Assembly (NCBI RefSeq): GCF_004000765.1
Contig: NZ_BILW01000002.1
Coordinates: forward strand, 1-64,000
Origin: Paenibacillus chondroitinus NBRC 15376
GTDB lineage: Bacteria; Bacillota; Bacilli; Paenibacillales; NBRC-103111
Direction of reading: 5' to 3'
DNA: 64,000 bases
The translations under genes and the position numbers were made by a program. Shown piece by piece: positions 27,765 through 37,276 of the stretch (within the stretch, counting starts at the first letter, position 1; every line of letters begins with the position of its first letter). The notes beneath the pieces were generated by a model. That model had not been told where the DNA came from. It saw only the letters and a list, made by a program, of their open reading frames with translations, and ran no database searches.

Positions 27765-29609
27765 TTATTTTTTTTGTTCGTCAACCACTTCGTAGTCCGC
27801 GTCAACAACATTTTCTCTGCCTTTAGGAGCTTCGCCTGCGCCTGCATCAGCTGCGCCTTCAGTTCCTTGCGCCGCGGAAGCTTGCTCATACAGCTTCACA
27901 GAAAGCTGTTGGATCACTTCTGTAAGCTCTGCCGTTGCCGCTTTGATCGTTTCGAGATCGTTGCCAGCTAGAGCAGCTGTTACTTTTTCTTTGGCAGCAT
28001 TTGCTTTATCGATCTCGCCTTGGTCTACTTTGTCGCCAAGATCTTTGATCGTTTTGTCAACGGAGTATACAAGTTGATCGGCTTCGTTACGAGCTTCTAC
28101 AAGCTCTTTACGAGCGCGGTCTTCTTCAGCGTGAGCTTCCGCGTCTTTCACCATTTGTTCAACTTCCGCATCGCTTAAGCCGCTGGAAGAAGTGATCGTG
28201 ATTTTTTGGCTTTTGCCTGTTCCTTTATCCAAAGCGGATACGTTCACGATACCATTCGCATCGATATCGAAGCTAACTTCGATTTGCGGAACGCCGCGAG
28301 GAGCCGGAGGAATATCACCAAGCATGAAACGGCCCAGTGTTTTGTTGCCGCTAGCCATGGAGCGCTCACCTTGAAGCACGTGAATCTCTACGCTAGTTTG
28401 GTTATCTGCATAAGTGGAGTACACTTGTGATTTCGTTGTTGGGATCGTCGTGTTGCGATCGATCATTTTCGTGAACACGCCGCCTGCTGTTTCGATACCA
28501 AGGGAAAGTGGCGTTACGTCAAGAAGAACAACGTCTTTAACTTCACCAGTCAATACACCAGCTTGAACTGCTGCGCCTAGAGCAACAACTTCATCCGGGT
28601 TAACGCCTTTGTGAGGCTCTTTACCTGTCAATTTTTTGATCGCTTCTACAACCGCAGGAATACGAGTGGATCCGCCGACAAGAACAACTTTGTCGATTTG
28701 GCTAGTGGATAACCCGGAATCTTGTAAAGCTTGACGAGTTGGTCCAAGCGTTCTTTCTACCAAGTGAGCGGAAAGTTCTTCGAACTTCGCACGAGTAAGG
28801 TTTAACTCCAAGTGCTGTGGCACGCCGTCAGCTACTGTGATGAACGGTAGGGAAACCGTTGTCGTCAGTACGCCGGAAAGCTCTTTTTTCGCTTTTTCAG
28901 CAGCATCTTTCAAACGTTGAACCGCTGCTTTATCTTTGCTAAGGTCAATGCCTTGCTCTTTTTTGAATTCAGCTACGAGGTAGTCAATGATGACTTGGTC
29001 AAAATCATCGCCACCCAGTTTGTTGTCACCGCTTGTTGCTTTAACTTCGAAGAAGCCATCGCCCAATTCAAGGATGGACACGTCAAACGTACCGCCCCCA
29101 AGGTCATAGACCAGAATTGTTTGGTCTTCTGTTTTCTCCAAGCCGTATGCAAGCGCTGCAGCTGTAGGCTCATTGACGATACGAAGTACTTCAAGACCAG
29201 CAATTTTACCAGCATCTTTCGTTGCTTGGCGTTGGCTGTCGTTGAAATAAGCGGGAACTGTGATAACCGCTTGTGTTACCGATTGGCCCAGGTAAGCTTC
29301 TGCGTCAGCTTTCAGCTTTTGAAGAATAATCGCTGAAATTTCTTGTGGCGTATAGTCTTTGCCATCGATGTGCTCTTTGTGGTTCGTACCGATGTGACGC
29401 TTGATGGAGCTGATTGTTTTGTCAGGATTTGTGATCGCTTGACGTTTTGCTGTTTCACCAACAACACGCTCGCCATCTTTCTTGAAACCAACAACGGACG
29501 GCGTCGTGCGGTTACCTTCCGGGTTAGGAATGACGACAGCTTCTCCGCCTTCCATAACAGCTACGCAAGAGTTTGTAGTACCTAAGTCAATACCAATTAC
29601 TTTACTCAT
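27765..29609 (-). CDS. dnaK: Chaperone DnaK (Hsp70)
   Basis: The 614-residue Hsp70 opens with [17 protein letters not shown]. The ATPase motifs [14 protein letters not shown] and [12 protein letters not shown] are intact. The substrate-binding domain begins after the linker [15 protein letters not shown] and ends in the EEVID-like tail [22 protein letters not shown] precedes the ATG. It lies between grpE and dnaJ, under HrcA/CIRCE control from the operon promoter. Confidence 0.98.
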   Translation of the reverse strand: MSKVIGIDLGTTNSCVAVMEGGEAVVIPNPEGNRTTPSVVGFKKDGERVVGETAKRQAITNPDKTISSIKRHIGTNHKEHIDGKDYTPQEISAIILQKLKADAEAYLGQSVTQAVITVPAYFNDSQRQATKDAGKIAGLEVLRIVNEPTAAALAYGLEKTEDQTILVYDLGGGTFDVSILELGDGFFEVKATSGDNKLGGDDFDQVIIDYLVAEFKKEQGIDLSKDKAAVQRLKDAAEKAKKELSGVLTTTVSLPFITVADGVPQHLELNLTRAKFEELSAHLVERTLGPTRQALQDSGLSTSQIDKVVLVGGSTRIPAVVEAIKKLTGKEPHKGVNPDEVVALGAAVQAGVLTGEVKDVVLLDVTPLSLGIETAGGVFTKMIDRNTTIPTTKSQVYSTYADNQTSVEIHVLQGERSMASGNKTLGRFMLGDIPPAPRGVPQIEVSFDIDANGIVNVSALDKGTGKSQKITITSSSGLSDAEVEQMVKDAEAHAEEDRARKELVEARNEADQLVYSVDKTIKDLGDKVDQGEIDKANAAKEKVTAALAGNDLETIKAATAELTEVIQQLSVKLYEQASAAQGTEGAADAGAGEAPKGRENVVDADYEVVDEQKK

Positions 29610-29684
29610 GTTAAAGCTTCCTCCTTTTGCTCCTAGGGAACATTTGAATAGATTCGATATTTTTATTGTTTAAAATGATAAGAT

Positions 29685-30260
29685 CTAGAAGCTAACTTTC
29701 ACCATAGCTGGTCGGATGACTTTATCTTTAAGGATATAACCTTTTTGAAGCTCCTCAACGACAATGCCTTCCTCGTGCTCGTCAGATTCAACCTGCATGA
29801 CAGCCTGGTGGAATTCCGGGTTGAACGGTTGACCAACGGCTTCGATCGGCTTCAGGCCTTCAGCCGTCAGCAGTTGATCCATGCCGCGGTACGTCATATC
29901 CAAACCTTTGGCCAATGCGTCGAAATCCTTCGTCTCTTTACTTGACGCTAACGCGCGATCGAAGTTATCTACAATCGGCAAAAGCTGCTCAATCAATTTA
30001 AGTGAAGCATATTTAGCAAAGTCTTCCTTCTCCGCTCTAGCGCGGCGGCGGAAGTTGTCGAAGTCCGCTTGAACGCGCAATAAACGCTGGTAGTTTTCTT
30101 CGGCTTGCACACGCGCCTTCTCTAATTCACTTGCCTCCGCAGAAGCATCAGCTTGAGTGTCTTGAGCTGCCGCATCTTCCTGGTTTTCTGCGGTTTGCTC
30201 GTTGTCGGCTGCGTATGTAGTGTTCACGTCTTGCTCTTCTGTTTTGTTATCAGTACTCAA
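29685..30260 (-). CDS. grpE: Nucleotide exchange factor GrpE
   Basis: GrpE releases ADP from DnaK. The 191-residue protein has an acidic, disordered N-terminus, a long helix (EENYQRLLRVQADFDNFRRRA) and the conserved C-terminal beta domain (GLKPIEAVGQPFNPEFHQAV, LQKGYILKDKVIRPAMVKV). The start appears to be TTG at 30260, with GGAGGTG eight bases upstream; no in-frame ATG is close to a binding site. A TTG start may lower GrpE expression relative to DnaK. Confidence 0.96.
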   Translation of the reverse strand: MSTDNKTEEQDVNTTYAADNEQTAENQEDAAAQDTQADASAEASELEKARVQAEENYQRLLRVQADFDNFRRRARAEKEDFAKYASLKLIEQLLPIVDNFDRALASSKETKDFDALAKGLDMTYRGMDQLLTAEGLKPIEAVGQPFNPEFHQAVMQVESDEHEEGIVVEELQKGYILKDKVIRPAMVKVSF

Positions 30261-30320
30261 TTGTCCTTCACCTCCTCAACATAATACAACAAAATTTCGT
30301 TATCGTCAGTTTGCCCAGCT

Positions 30321-31862
30321 TTACTCTTCTTCAAAAGGCTGCTTCATCTTAATCACGGTATGAATACGCAGTACAGCGGCAGCAACCTCTCCTGCAGCCT
30401 GCAATGCATGAATTTTCACATCTGCGGGGTCTACAATGCCGGCTTCAACGAAATCCGTCACCTGACCGGTGTCGCAATCGATTCCGAGGCTGTCGGTTTC
30501 CAGCGCGATCTGCGCCGCTTTCAGCTCTTCAACCTTCTCAAGCGGATTATAACCCGCGTTGACAACGATCTGAGCCAGCGGCTTGCGCAGTGCTCCCGCG
30601 ACAGCGGCCACACCGAAGCCCTCCATGCCCTTCATCGTCTCGCGGACGCGCTCGAGATCATGCGCGACCGCCATCTCTGCGGCGCCGCCTCCGGGCAAGT
30701 ACCCGCCGCGCACGGCGGCTTGCACGGCCGAGGCGGCATCCTTGGCGATGCGCGAGCGCTCATGCGCCGCTTCGCGCGTCGCCGCGCCGACGATCACGGT
30801 CACGTGCTGCTCGCCGTGACCACCCGCTACGCGCACGCGCCCCAGGCGCTCGTCGTACGCGGCATAACCCGCGCAGCCTAGCGCCGCGTCAAGCTCCGGC
30901 GCGCTCTTGCGCAGCGCCGTGCGACGCACCGGCCGAGCGCCGGTGTGCTCGCTCAGGTGCTGCAAGTCCCTGCGGGACAAGCGCTGCAGCACGATGATGC
31001 CATGGTCGGAGCAGAACTGCTCCGCCTCGGGGTCAACCCCGCGGTCGGACGCGATGAGTCCGACCCCAAGCTCCAGCAGCGACGCAAGGTTGCTGCGGAA
31101 AAGCTCTCTCAGCTGCATGTAGCGCTGGAAGCCTGCCTCGGTGACCAGCGATTCCTCGCTGACCGCCTCAGGCTCCAAGGCATCATGCAGCACAAGAATG
31201 CGGGCATCTCGCCGCTCTTGGTCGAGATGCAGGTTCATCGGCTTCTGGTTCAGCAGAATGCCGGTCCAGACCTCGCTGCTCGCCTCTTCATGGGCGATCA
31301 CGCTGTCTGCGAAGCGATAGCCGTCTTCGCGAAGCTTCGCCTCGCCGACCGCTTCGGCGGCTTGAACGATGAGCCTCGCGATATCCGTCTGCTCTCGGCC
31401 TGCCGTAATCGCGATGCGTTTCAGCGCATCATCGTTGAGACCCGTGATCGCGCGGCTGCGGCGCTCAAGGCTTTCTACCGCCAGCTCGATGCCTTGCAGC
31501 ATCCCGCTGACGACCTTGGCAACCGGTACGCCGCGCGTGACTTGCGCGACGCCTTCTTGCACCAGCGCGCCGGCAAGAACCGTCGCTGTCGTCGTGCCGT
31601 CGCCAATTTGCCGCTGCTGGCTCCTTGCGACTTGAATCATCAATCTGGCTGCTGGATGGGAGACGTCCATCTTTTCTAAAATGGTGACTCCATCATTGGT
31701 GATGATGACATCGCCCTGTCCTCCAACCAGCATGGTGTCCAGTCCCTTAGGGCCCAGTGTGCCCTCAACCGCGGAACAAATAGCCCTAACGGCTGCTGCA
31801 TTATTAACTAATGTAGAGTAGCGTTCTTCGCCCTCGCTGTGTCCTGTCTTGATACCGCTCAT
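30321..31862 (-). CDS. Archaeal-like (group III) chaperonin of the TCP-1/Cpn60 family
   Basis: This 513-residue protein is a chaperonin of the thermosome/CCT branch, not GroEL. It shows GTLGPKGLDTML, TNDGVTILEKMDVSHPAA, the ATP motif GDGTTTATVL (about residues 87-96), GGGAAEM and NAGYNPLEKVEEL. The apical part (about residues 190-350) keeps a thermosome-like helical protrusion region (EESLVTEAGFQRYMQLRELF), the built-in lid that replaces GroES. Group III chaperonins are known from a minority of bacteria, first studied in Carboxydothermus, where they also sit in the dnaK operon. The ATG at 31862 overlaps the hrcA stop (ATGA), so it is coupled to hrcA and controlled by CIRCE. The gene is strikingly G+C rich compared with hrcA and grpE. 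Confidence 0.93.
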   Translation of the reverse strand: MSGIKTGHSEGEERYSTLVNNAAAVRAICSAVEGTLGPKGLDTMLVGGQGDVIITNDGVTILEKMDVSHPAARLMIQVARSQQRQIGDGTTTATVLAGALVQEGVAQVTRGVPVAKVVSGMLQGIELAVESLERRSRAITGLNDDALKRIAITAGREQTDIARLIVQAAEAVGEAKLREDGYRFADSVIAHEEASSEVWTGILLNQKPMNLHLDQERRDARILVLHDALEPEAVSEESLVTEAGFQRYMQLRELFRSNLASLLELGVGLIASDRGVDPEAEQFCSDHGIIVLQRLSRRDLQHLSEHTGARPVRRTALRKSAPELDAALGCAGYAAYDERLGRVRVAGGHGEQHVTVIVGAATREAAHERSRIAKDAASAVQAAVRGGYLPGGGAAEMAVAHDLERVRETMKGMEGFGVAAVAGALRKPLAQIVVNAGYNPLEKVEELKAAQIALETDSLGIDCDTGQVTDFVEAGIVDPADVKIHALQAAGEVAAAVLRIHTVIKMKQPFEEE

Positions 31863-32887
31863 TTGCCGTACCAACGTCCCAGCACGTCTTCCATTTGCTT
31901 CGATAAATGATTCATTAAACTAATGACCCTGCCGTATTCCATTCGCGTTGGCCCCAAGATGCCTATGGTACCCAGAGGCTGGCCGCCAATCGAATAGGAG
32001 GCCGTAATCAAACTGCAATTATTTATGGCTTCAATACTATTTTCAGCACCGATTTTGATCTCCATGCCTTCATTTGTTGGAGTAAACAATTTGATAAGTG
32101 TAGGTGCTTCTTCCAATAGATCAAAAATGCTTTTCACCTTGTCAACATCCTTAAATTCAGGCTGTGTCAGCATGTTGGTCATACCGCTAAGAAACACGCG
32201 ATCCTTCTCATCACTTTGCAGCACACTTTCCACAACCGAAAGCAGCTCCTGGTAACCATTCACATATTTGCCCAGCTCGCTCGCGACTTCATTATAAAGT
32301 CGGGATTTAAACTGGATCAGCGGCACATTCTGCAATTTGGCATTTAGAATATTGACAACCTTCTCGATGTCGGACATTCGAATACCATCAGGAATCGTAA
32401 TCGTTTTGTTCTCCACATGCCCTGTATTCATGACAATGATGGCAACAGCAGTCGTCTCGGTAAGAGGGATAATCTGCAGATGTTTCAACGTCGTACTGAA
32501 TACCTCAGGCCCGAGCACAATCGATGTATAATTCGTCAAGGAGGACAGTACACCGGCAACATGCTGGATAACACCTTCCATCTCTTGAATGCGCTGAGCA
32601 AAAGTGCCCTTCATTGAATTCAAATCATTCTCATGCAAAGTGCCATGCTGGAGCAGATGATCGACATAGTAACGATAACCTTTGTGCGAGGGTATACGGC
32701 CTGCGGACGTATGGGGCTGCTCCAAGTAACCCATCTCTTCGAGATCGGACATTTCGTTACGAATCGTTGCCGGGCTAAATCCGACATTGCCTCGTTTAGA
32801 AATACTTCTTGAACCAATTGGCTCTGCTGAACGAACATAATCATCTATGATAGCACTCAAAATCATGCGTTGCCGATCCGTCAACAT
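31859..32887 (-). CDS. hrcA: Heat-inducible transcription repressor HrcA
   Basis: HrcA binds CIRCE elements and represses heat-shock operons; in Bacillus it needs GroEL to stay active. The N-terminal winged helix (LTDRQRMILSAIIDDYV, GFSPATIRNEMSDLEEMGYL) and the GAF-like dimerisation domain are present. The 342-residue length is normal. ATG at 32887 lies behind AGGAGG; a TTG three bases upstream is less likely. It is the first gene of its own CIRCE-controlled operon and its stop codon overlaps the chaperonin start. Confidence 0.97.
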   Translation of the reverse strand: MLTDRQRMILSAIIDDYVRSAEPIGSRSISKRGNVGFSPATIRNEMSDLEEMGYLEQPHTSAGRIPSHKGYRYYVDHLLQHGTLHENDLNSMKGTFAQRIQEMEGVIQHVAGVLSSLTNYTSIVLGPEVFSTTLKHLQIIPLTETTAVAIIVMNTGHVENKTITIPDGIRMSDIEKVVNILNAKLQNVPLIQFKSRLYNEVASELGKYVNGYQELLSVVESVLQSDEKDRVFLSGMTNMLTQPEFKDVDKVKSIFDLLEEAPTLIKLFTPTNEGMEIKIGAENSIEAINNCSLITASYSIGGQPLGTIGILGPTRMEYGRVISLMNHLSKQMEDVLGRWYGK

Positions 32888-32929
32888 CAAGTACCCCTCC
32901 TCTTCACAATCGCTCTATGATCACTTTCG

Positions 32930-32956
32930 TTAGCACTCGTATTTAGTGAGTGCTAA
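32930..32956 (-). promoter_or_regulatory. CIRCE operator (HrcA binding site)
   Basis: A perfect TTAGCACTC-N9-GAGTGCTAA inverted repeat lies about 43 bases before hrcA. A candidate sigma-A promoter (TTGACA about 33 bases further upstream, spacer 18, TATTTT) overlaps the terminator of the gene before it. The element should place hrcA, the chaperonin, grpE, dnaK and dnaJ under HrcA. Confidence 0.96.
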
Positions 32957-32965
32957 ATCCTAATA

Positions 32966-32993
32966 CAAAAATAACAGACCCTAAGGTCTGTTG
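32966..32993 (-). terminator. Terminator of the acetyltransferase gene
   Basis: Minus strand: AACAGACC-TTA-GGTCTGTT followed by ATTTTTG. It isolates the acetyltransferase gene from the heat-shock operon. Confidence 0.75.
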
Positions 32994-32998
32994 TCAAG

Positions 32999-33472
32999 TC
33001 AATCCAATCGTTTGAGTACGGCGATTTCATCGCAGCAATACTGTTTTTTGCAATGCATACAATCTTTCCAAACCTTCTCCGGAAAAATCTCTTTTGGTAC
33101 AAGGGTAAAACCATTTTTTTGAAAAAAAGCAACTTCATACGTTAGCGCCATGACTTTCACAATGCCTTGGCTTCTTGCTTCTTCAACCAGGAAATCAACA
33201 AGCTTGCCGCCAATTCCTTGCCCTTTGAAGCCTGGCGTCATCCCTAGCGAGCGAATCTCGACAAGATCTGGTCCAAGCCTTGTAAGGGAGCCGCAGCCTA
33301 TTAATGTACCATCATGCTCAGCAACGACGAAAGAGTCAATTTGCTCCTCCAGCATTTCCTTGGTACGCGGCAGCATAATGCCCTGCTTCGCATAGCCTTG
33401 TATAATTTCATAAAGCTTATCGATATCGATGATCGATGCTTTCCTAACGGACACTGTAGTTGATGAATTCAC
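32999..33472 (-). CDS. GNAT N-acetyltransferase, ArgA-like
   Basis: The GNAT fold is seen in GGKLVDFLVEEARSQG preceded by the acetyl-CoA loop GMTPGFKGQGIGGK, and a typical start VRKASIIDIDKLYEII. The C-terminal CMHCKKQYCCDE cysteine cluster matches small ArgA-like acetyltransferases of Firmicutes, which may acetylate glutamate for arginine synthesis; the substrate here is not shown. The frame opens at 33526. I choose GTG at 33472 because GGTGGG lies six bases upstream; ATG at 33478 abuts that site. Without the extension there is no hydrophobic N-terminus. It is monocistronic between hemW and hrcA. Confidence 0.8.
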   Translation of the reverse strand: MNSSTTVSVRKASIIDIDKLYEIIQGYAKQGIMLPRTKEMLEEQIDSFVVAEHDGTLIGCGSLTRLGPDLVEIRSLGMTPGFKGQGIGGKLVDFLVEEARSQGIVKVMALTYEVAFFQKNGFTLVPKEIFPEKVWKDCMHCKKQYCCDEIAVLKRLD

Positions 33473-33631
33473 TGTCATCCCACCAATCGCAACAAAAATG
33501 CACAAAACCCACGCTAGCGTCTTCACAGCCTAACTGCTGCAACGCTTGTGGATTCATGTATAAATATACAACATACCGTATATTTGCACAAGGAATTTTT
33601 TGCCCGATTCCGGGTCAAATTCAAGAAGTGC

Positions 33632-34783
33632 CTAAGTTAAGAAGGAAGCAAACACTTCGTTGCCCAGCAGAATGCCCTGTTTGGATAACCGATACCCGTC
33701 CGGCGTTCGCTCCAACAGCTTTTTCTGTTCCCAGCCTTGAATGGTTTCTCCGAAATGCGCTTCAATCGTGTCTCCAAACTGCTCTTGGAAATCGACATTC
33801 CGAACGCCTTCCAACAGACGCAAGCCGACCATCATGAAATCTTCCATGGCTTCCTGCCGCGTAACTTCAAATTGTTCCATGATTGGCAAGCCGACTTTAG
33901 TGGCATCAATGTATGGCTGAATCCCTTTTACATTCACATGACGCTGCCTATTCATATAGCCATGCGCGCCTGCGCCAAGCCCATAGTAAGATCGGTTGCG
34001 CCAATACATCGTATTGTGCCTGCTTTCCCGCCCTGGCTTCGCAAAGTTGCTAATTTCATATTGCTTGTAACCTGCAGCTTCCAAACGTTTCATAATGAGC
34101 TCATACATATCGACCTCTTCATCTTCACTTGGCAGCGGCAGCTGATTTTTGTTGAATAACGTATGGAACAACGTATTTTCTTCCACTTTTAAGCTGTAGA
34201 TGGAGTAATGCTGCAGATCAAGCGATAAAGCTTCATCCAGGGTCGCCTGCATGATCTCAACGGTTTGTTTCGGCAAACCAAACATTAAGTCGATGGACAA
34301 ATTGTCAAAGCCAAGCTTTTTGGCATTCTCAATGCTTCTATGCACATCATCTGTATTATGAATACGGCCAATTGCCGAAAGCAAATCATTGTTAAATGAC
34401 TGTACGCCAAAGCTTATACGGTTGACTCCGCCTTCTTTCATTACCGCAAGCTTATCTTCATCCGTCGTTCCCGGATTGGCTTCCATGGAAAATTCGACTT
34501 CCGCCGCGTCAGCCGGAAAATACGTGCGTACCATCCGCAAAAATCGTTCCATTTGATCAGGAAGCAAAACAGTCGGTGTTCCTCCGCCTACGAAAATTGT
34601 CTCAACTTTAGCCGGCGGGTTATTTTTTACGGTAAGCTCCATTTCACGTTCCAGCGCGTCTAAATATTCCATAACAGGCTGGCCTTTGAGCACATAGGAG
34701 TTAAAATCGCAATAATGGCATTTATTTGTGCAAAACGGGATATGAATGTACACAGCAGTTGGAGCTGCATAAGTAACTAACAT
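33632..34783 (-). CDS. hemW: Radical SAM heme chaperone HemW
   Basis: HemW binds heme and passes it to respiratory enzymes; it was long annotated as coproporphyrinogen oxidase HemN. The radical-SAM cysteines are in CTNKCHYCDF near residue 18. GGGTPTVL, MEANPGT and the C-terminal HemN domain follow; 383 residues is the normal size. It follows lepA as in Bacillus (lepA-hemN), but 133 bases with two hairpins lie between them. Confidence 0.94.
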   Translation of the reverse strand: MLVTYAAPTAVYIHIPFCTNKCHYCDFNSYVLKGQPVMEYLDALEREMELTVKNNPPAKVETIFVGGGTPTVLLPDQMERFLRMVRTYFPADAAEVEFSMEANPGTTDEDKLAVMKEGGVNRISFGVQSFNNDLLSAIGRIHNTDDVHRSIENAKKLGFDNLSIDLMFGLPKQTVEIMQATLDEALSLDLQHYSIYSLKVEENTLFHTLFNKNQLPLPSEDEEVDMYELIMKRLEAAGYKQYEISNFAKPGRESRHNTMYWRNRSYYGLGAGAHGYMNRQRHVNVKGIQPYIDATKVGLPIMEQFEVTRQEAMEDFMMVGLRLLEGVRNVDFQEQFGDTIEAHFGETIQGWEQKKLLERTPDGYRLSKQGILLGNEVFASFLT

Positions 34784-34800
34784 AAGGGTATTTCCTTTCT

Positions 34801-34906
34801 ATCCTGGACAGCCTAATTCGTCGTCCTTGTGGACGAGCGCGTTTGTCTAGGTTATCAACTGATAAGAAGCCAAGGGACAGAGTACTCTGCCACCCCAGCT
34901 TCTTAT
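34801..34906 (-). other. Two consecutive hairpins between lepA and hemW
   Basis: Hairpin one (about 34804-34853) pairs CCTGGACA with TGTCTAGG and has an inner CGTCGTCC-TTGT-GGACGAGCG stem. Hairpin two (34862-34906) pairs ATAAGAAGC with GCTTCTTAT around an inner CAGAG-TA-CTCTG. Neither is followed by a U-tract, so an RNA-processing or attenuator role is more likely than termination. Confidence 0.55.
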
Positions 34907-34916
34907 TCACTGCAAA

Positions 34917-36731
34917 CTATTCGTCTATTTTGAGTACAGCCATGAACGCCTCTTGCGGCACTTCCACGCTGCCGACCTGCTTCATGCGCTTTTTACCTTC
35001 TTTTTGCTTGTCGAGCAATTTCCGTTTACGCGAAATGTCACCGCCGTAACACTTGGCAAGGACGTTCTTCCGCATGGCTTTAACGGTTTCACGGGCTACG
35101 ATCTTTTGTCCGATTGCCGCTTGAATCGGCACCTCGAACATTTGGCGAGGAATCAAATCTTTCAGTTTGTCACAGATGATTTTGCCGCGGTTATATGCGG
35201 TGTCACGGTGAACAATGAAAGAGAGCGCATCGACCTGCTCGGAATTGAGCAAAATGTCCATTTTCACGAGATTCGACTTCTTGTATCCGGACAATTCGTA
35301 ATCAAAGGATGCATAACCTTTTGTTCTGGATTTCAACATATCGAAAAAGTCATAGACGATCTCGGACAATGGGATGTCGTAAGTCAACGTGACACGGTTC
35401 GTATCCAAGTACTCCATGTTCAAGTATTCGCCGCGTTTGCCTTGGCATAGCTCCATGATCGTACCTACATAATCATTAGGCACAATGACGGAAGCTTTCA
35501 CGTATGGCTCTTCAACGAAATCGATACGCTGCGGATCCGGATAGTTCGACGGGTTATCAATGTCAATCACATCGCCATTCGTTAACGTGATGCGGTAGAT
35601 AACGCTTGGCGCCGTCGTAATTAACGGAATGTTGAACTCACGTTCAATACGTTCCTGAATGATTTCCATGTGCAGCAGCCCCAAGAAACCACAGCGGAAG
35701 CCAAATCCTAGCGCTGTCGACGTTTCAGGTTCGAAACGAAGTGATGCGTCATTGAGCTCCAATTTCTGCAGGGCTTCACGCAAATCATTGTAATCCGTTG
35801 TTTCGATTGGATACAATCCACAGAAAACCATCGGGTTAATCCGTCGATAGCCTGGCAGCGGCTCTGGCGCTTGACGATCCGCTTCGGTTACCGTGTCCCC
35901 GACGCGCGTGTCTCCGACATTTTTGATACCAGCAACGATGAAACCAACATCTCCGACTTCGAGCGATGGAACCGAGGACATTCTTGGCTTGAATGCGCCA
36001 ACCTCAATGACTTCGAACGTTTTGTTGGTCGCCATCATCTTAATTTTGGAACCTGCCTTGATCGAGCCGTCAACAACACGCACATAAACAATAACACCTT
36101 TGTATGCGTCATAGTGAGAGTCGAAAATCAACGCTTTGAGCGGATTGTCCGGATTGCCCTGTGGTGCCGGCACTTTCTGGCAAACTTGCTCGATGATTTC
36201 CTTAATGCCGATCCCTGCTTTCGCAGAAGCGAGCACCGCATCGCTGGCATCAAGCCCGATCACGTCTTCGACTTCCTGCTTCACTTTATCCGGATCAGCG
36301 CTTGGCAAATCGATTTTATTAATAACAGGTAAAATTTCCAAGTTATTTTCAAGCGCCAGATACACGTTAGCCAGCGTTTGAGCTTCAATACCCTGTGCAG
36401 CATCCACGACCAGCAAAGCGCCTTCGCAAGCCGCAAGGCTTCGGGATACTTCATAAGTAAAGTCGACGTGTCCTGGAGTATCAATCAGATTAAGGATATA
36501 ATCAATGCCGTCATCCGCCCGGTAATTCAGTCTTACCGCTTGCAGCTTGATTGTAATCCCGCGTTCCCGCTCCAGATCCATTTGGTCAAGTACTTGCTCC
36601 TGCATCTCACGGGTCGACAGCGCACCTGTATATTCCAAAATGCGGTCAGCAAGTGTTGATTTGCCGTGATCGATATGAGCGATGATTGAAAAGTTTCGAA
36701 TTCTTGATTGTCTTTCGCGAATGTCAGTCAT
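34917..36731 (-). CDS. lepA: Elongation factor 4 (LepA)
   Basis: LepA is the ribosome-bound GTPase that promotes back-translocation and ribosome assembly under stress. The G domain shows [21 protein letters not shown] and [10 protein letters not shown]. Domains II, III and V and the LepA-specific C-terminal domain ([24 protein letters not shown]) complete the 604 residues. Its ribosome binding site is distant (GGGGG about 13 bases upstream). It keeps the Bacillus order spoIIP-yqxA-lepA-hemW. Confidence 0.98.
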   Translation of the reverse strand: MTDIRERQSRIRNFSIIAHIDHGKSTLADRILEYTGALSTREMQEQVLDQMDLERERGITIKLQAVRLNYRADDGIDYILNLIDTPGHVDFTYEVSRSLAACEGALLVVDAAQGIEAQTLANVYLALENNLEILPVINKIDLPSADPDKVKQEVEDVIGLDASDAVLASAKAGIGIKEIIEQVCQKVPAPQGNPDNPLKALIFDSHYDAYKGVIVYVRVVDGSIKAGSKIKMMATNKTFEVIEVGAFKPRMSSVPSLEVGDVGFIVAGIKNVGDTRVGDTVTEADRQAPEPLPGYRRINPMVFCGLYPIETTDYNDLREALQKLELNDASLRFEPETSTALGFGFRCGFLGLLHMEIIQERIEREFNIPLITTAPSVIYRITLTNGDVIDIDNPSNYPDPQRIDFVEEPYVKASVIVPNDYVGTIMELCQGKRGEYLNMEYLDTNRVTLTYDIPLSEIVYDFFDMLKSRTKGYASFDYELSGYKKSNLVKMDILLNSEQVDALSFIVHRDTAYNRGKIICDKLKDLIPRQMFEVPIQAAIGQKIVARETVKAMRKNVLAKCYGGDISRKRKLLDKQKEGKKRMKQVGSVEVPQEAFMAVLKIDE

Positions 36732-36807
36732 GCTAACGTAATAACCCCCACAACATGCAAATAATTTTCATTATAGCAGTTGTGGGAAGTTGCAGCAATG
36801 TACACCC

Positions 36808-37218
36808 TTATCCTTTGCCCAATATAGCGTCAAAGATCGACACAAACAGCTTAATTCCATGATGCGATGCGATTTGCAGCAGGTCTCCGAGTTTATTTCC
36901 CACATGATTCAGAGAGTTGTCGTGGTCGGCTACGGGATCTTGCTTTTCGGTTTCAGGTTTCGCGGTTGAACCTGCATTTGTTTTAGCGCCGGCGTCACTT
37001 TTGGGGGCTGGAGACGTGGTTGCCTTTCCGGCACTCGCAGCTGCAGCTGTCCCCTTCCCAGTTGGCTTCACCGGGTCTTGTACAGCGGCTTTCGCAGAAG
37101 GTTGAGGACCTTGAATTCGTTCCATCCCGCTGGACGCTAAACTGACACCGAATAAAATGCAGAACAGCAGCAGCAATCCGAACAAGCTCACCTTGATATA
37201 AAAGTGCCTCAGCTTCAT
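36808..37218 (-). CDS. YqxA-like (DUF3679) single-pass membrane protein
   Basis: The 136-residue product has an N-terminal membrane anchor (LRHFYIKVSLFGLLLLFCILFGVSLA), an Ala/Pro/Lys-rich linker, and a short C-terminal amphipathic region (LNHVGNKLGDLLQIASHHGIKLFVSIFDAIL). Its place between spoIIP and lepA is that of Bacillus yqxA, and the anchor plus C-terminal layout agrees. Function is unknown. The frame opens at 37242, but ATG at 37218 has AAAGGAGG at eight-base spacing. Confidence 0.78.
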   Translation of the reverse strand: MKLRHFYIKVSLFGLLLLFCILFGVSLASSGMERIQGPQPSAKAAVQDPVKPTGKGTAAAASAGKATTSPAPKSDAGAKTNAGSTAKPETEKQDPVADHDNSLNHVGNKLGDLLQIASHHGIKLFVSIFDAILGKG

Positions 37219-37276
37219 GAGAAAGCCTCCTTTAAATTTCATAATGTTGCTCTAACTTCTTCATCCTTCAAATGAC

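Noticed and set aside
26982-27971. Plus-strand frame of 329 codons over dnaJ and dnaK
   Set aside because: It is antisense to two highly conserved genes and has no plausible composition or start site.
30590-31679. Long plus-strand frames opposite the chaperonin gene
   Set aside because: The high G+C of the gene opens antisense frames; only the minus strand shows a protein with conserved motifs.
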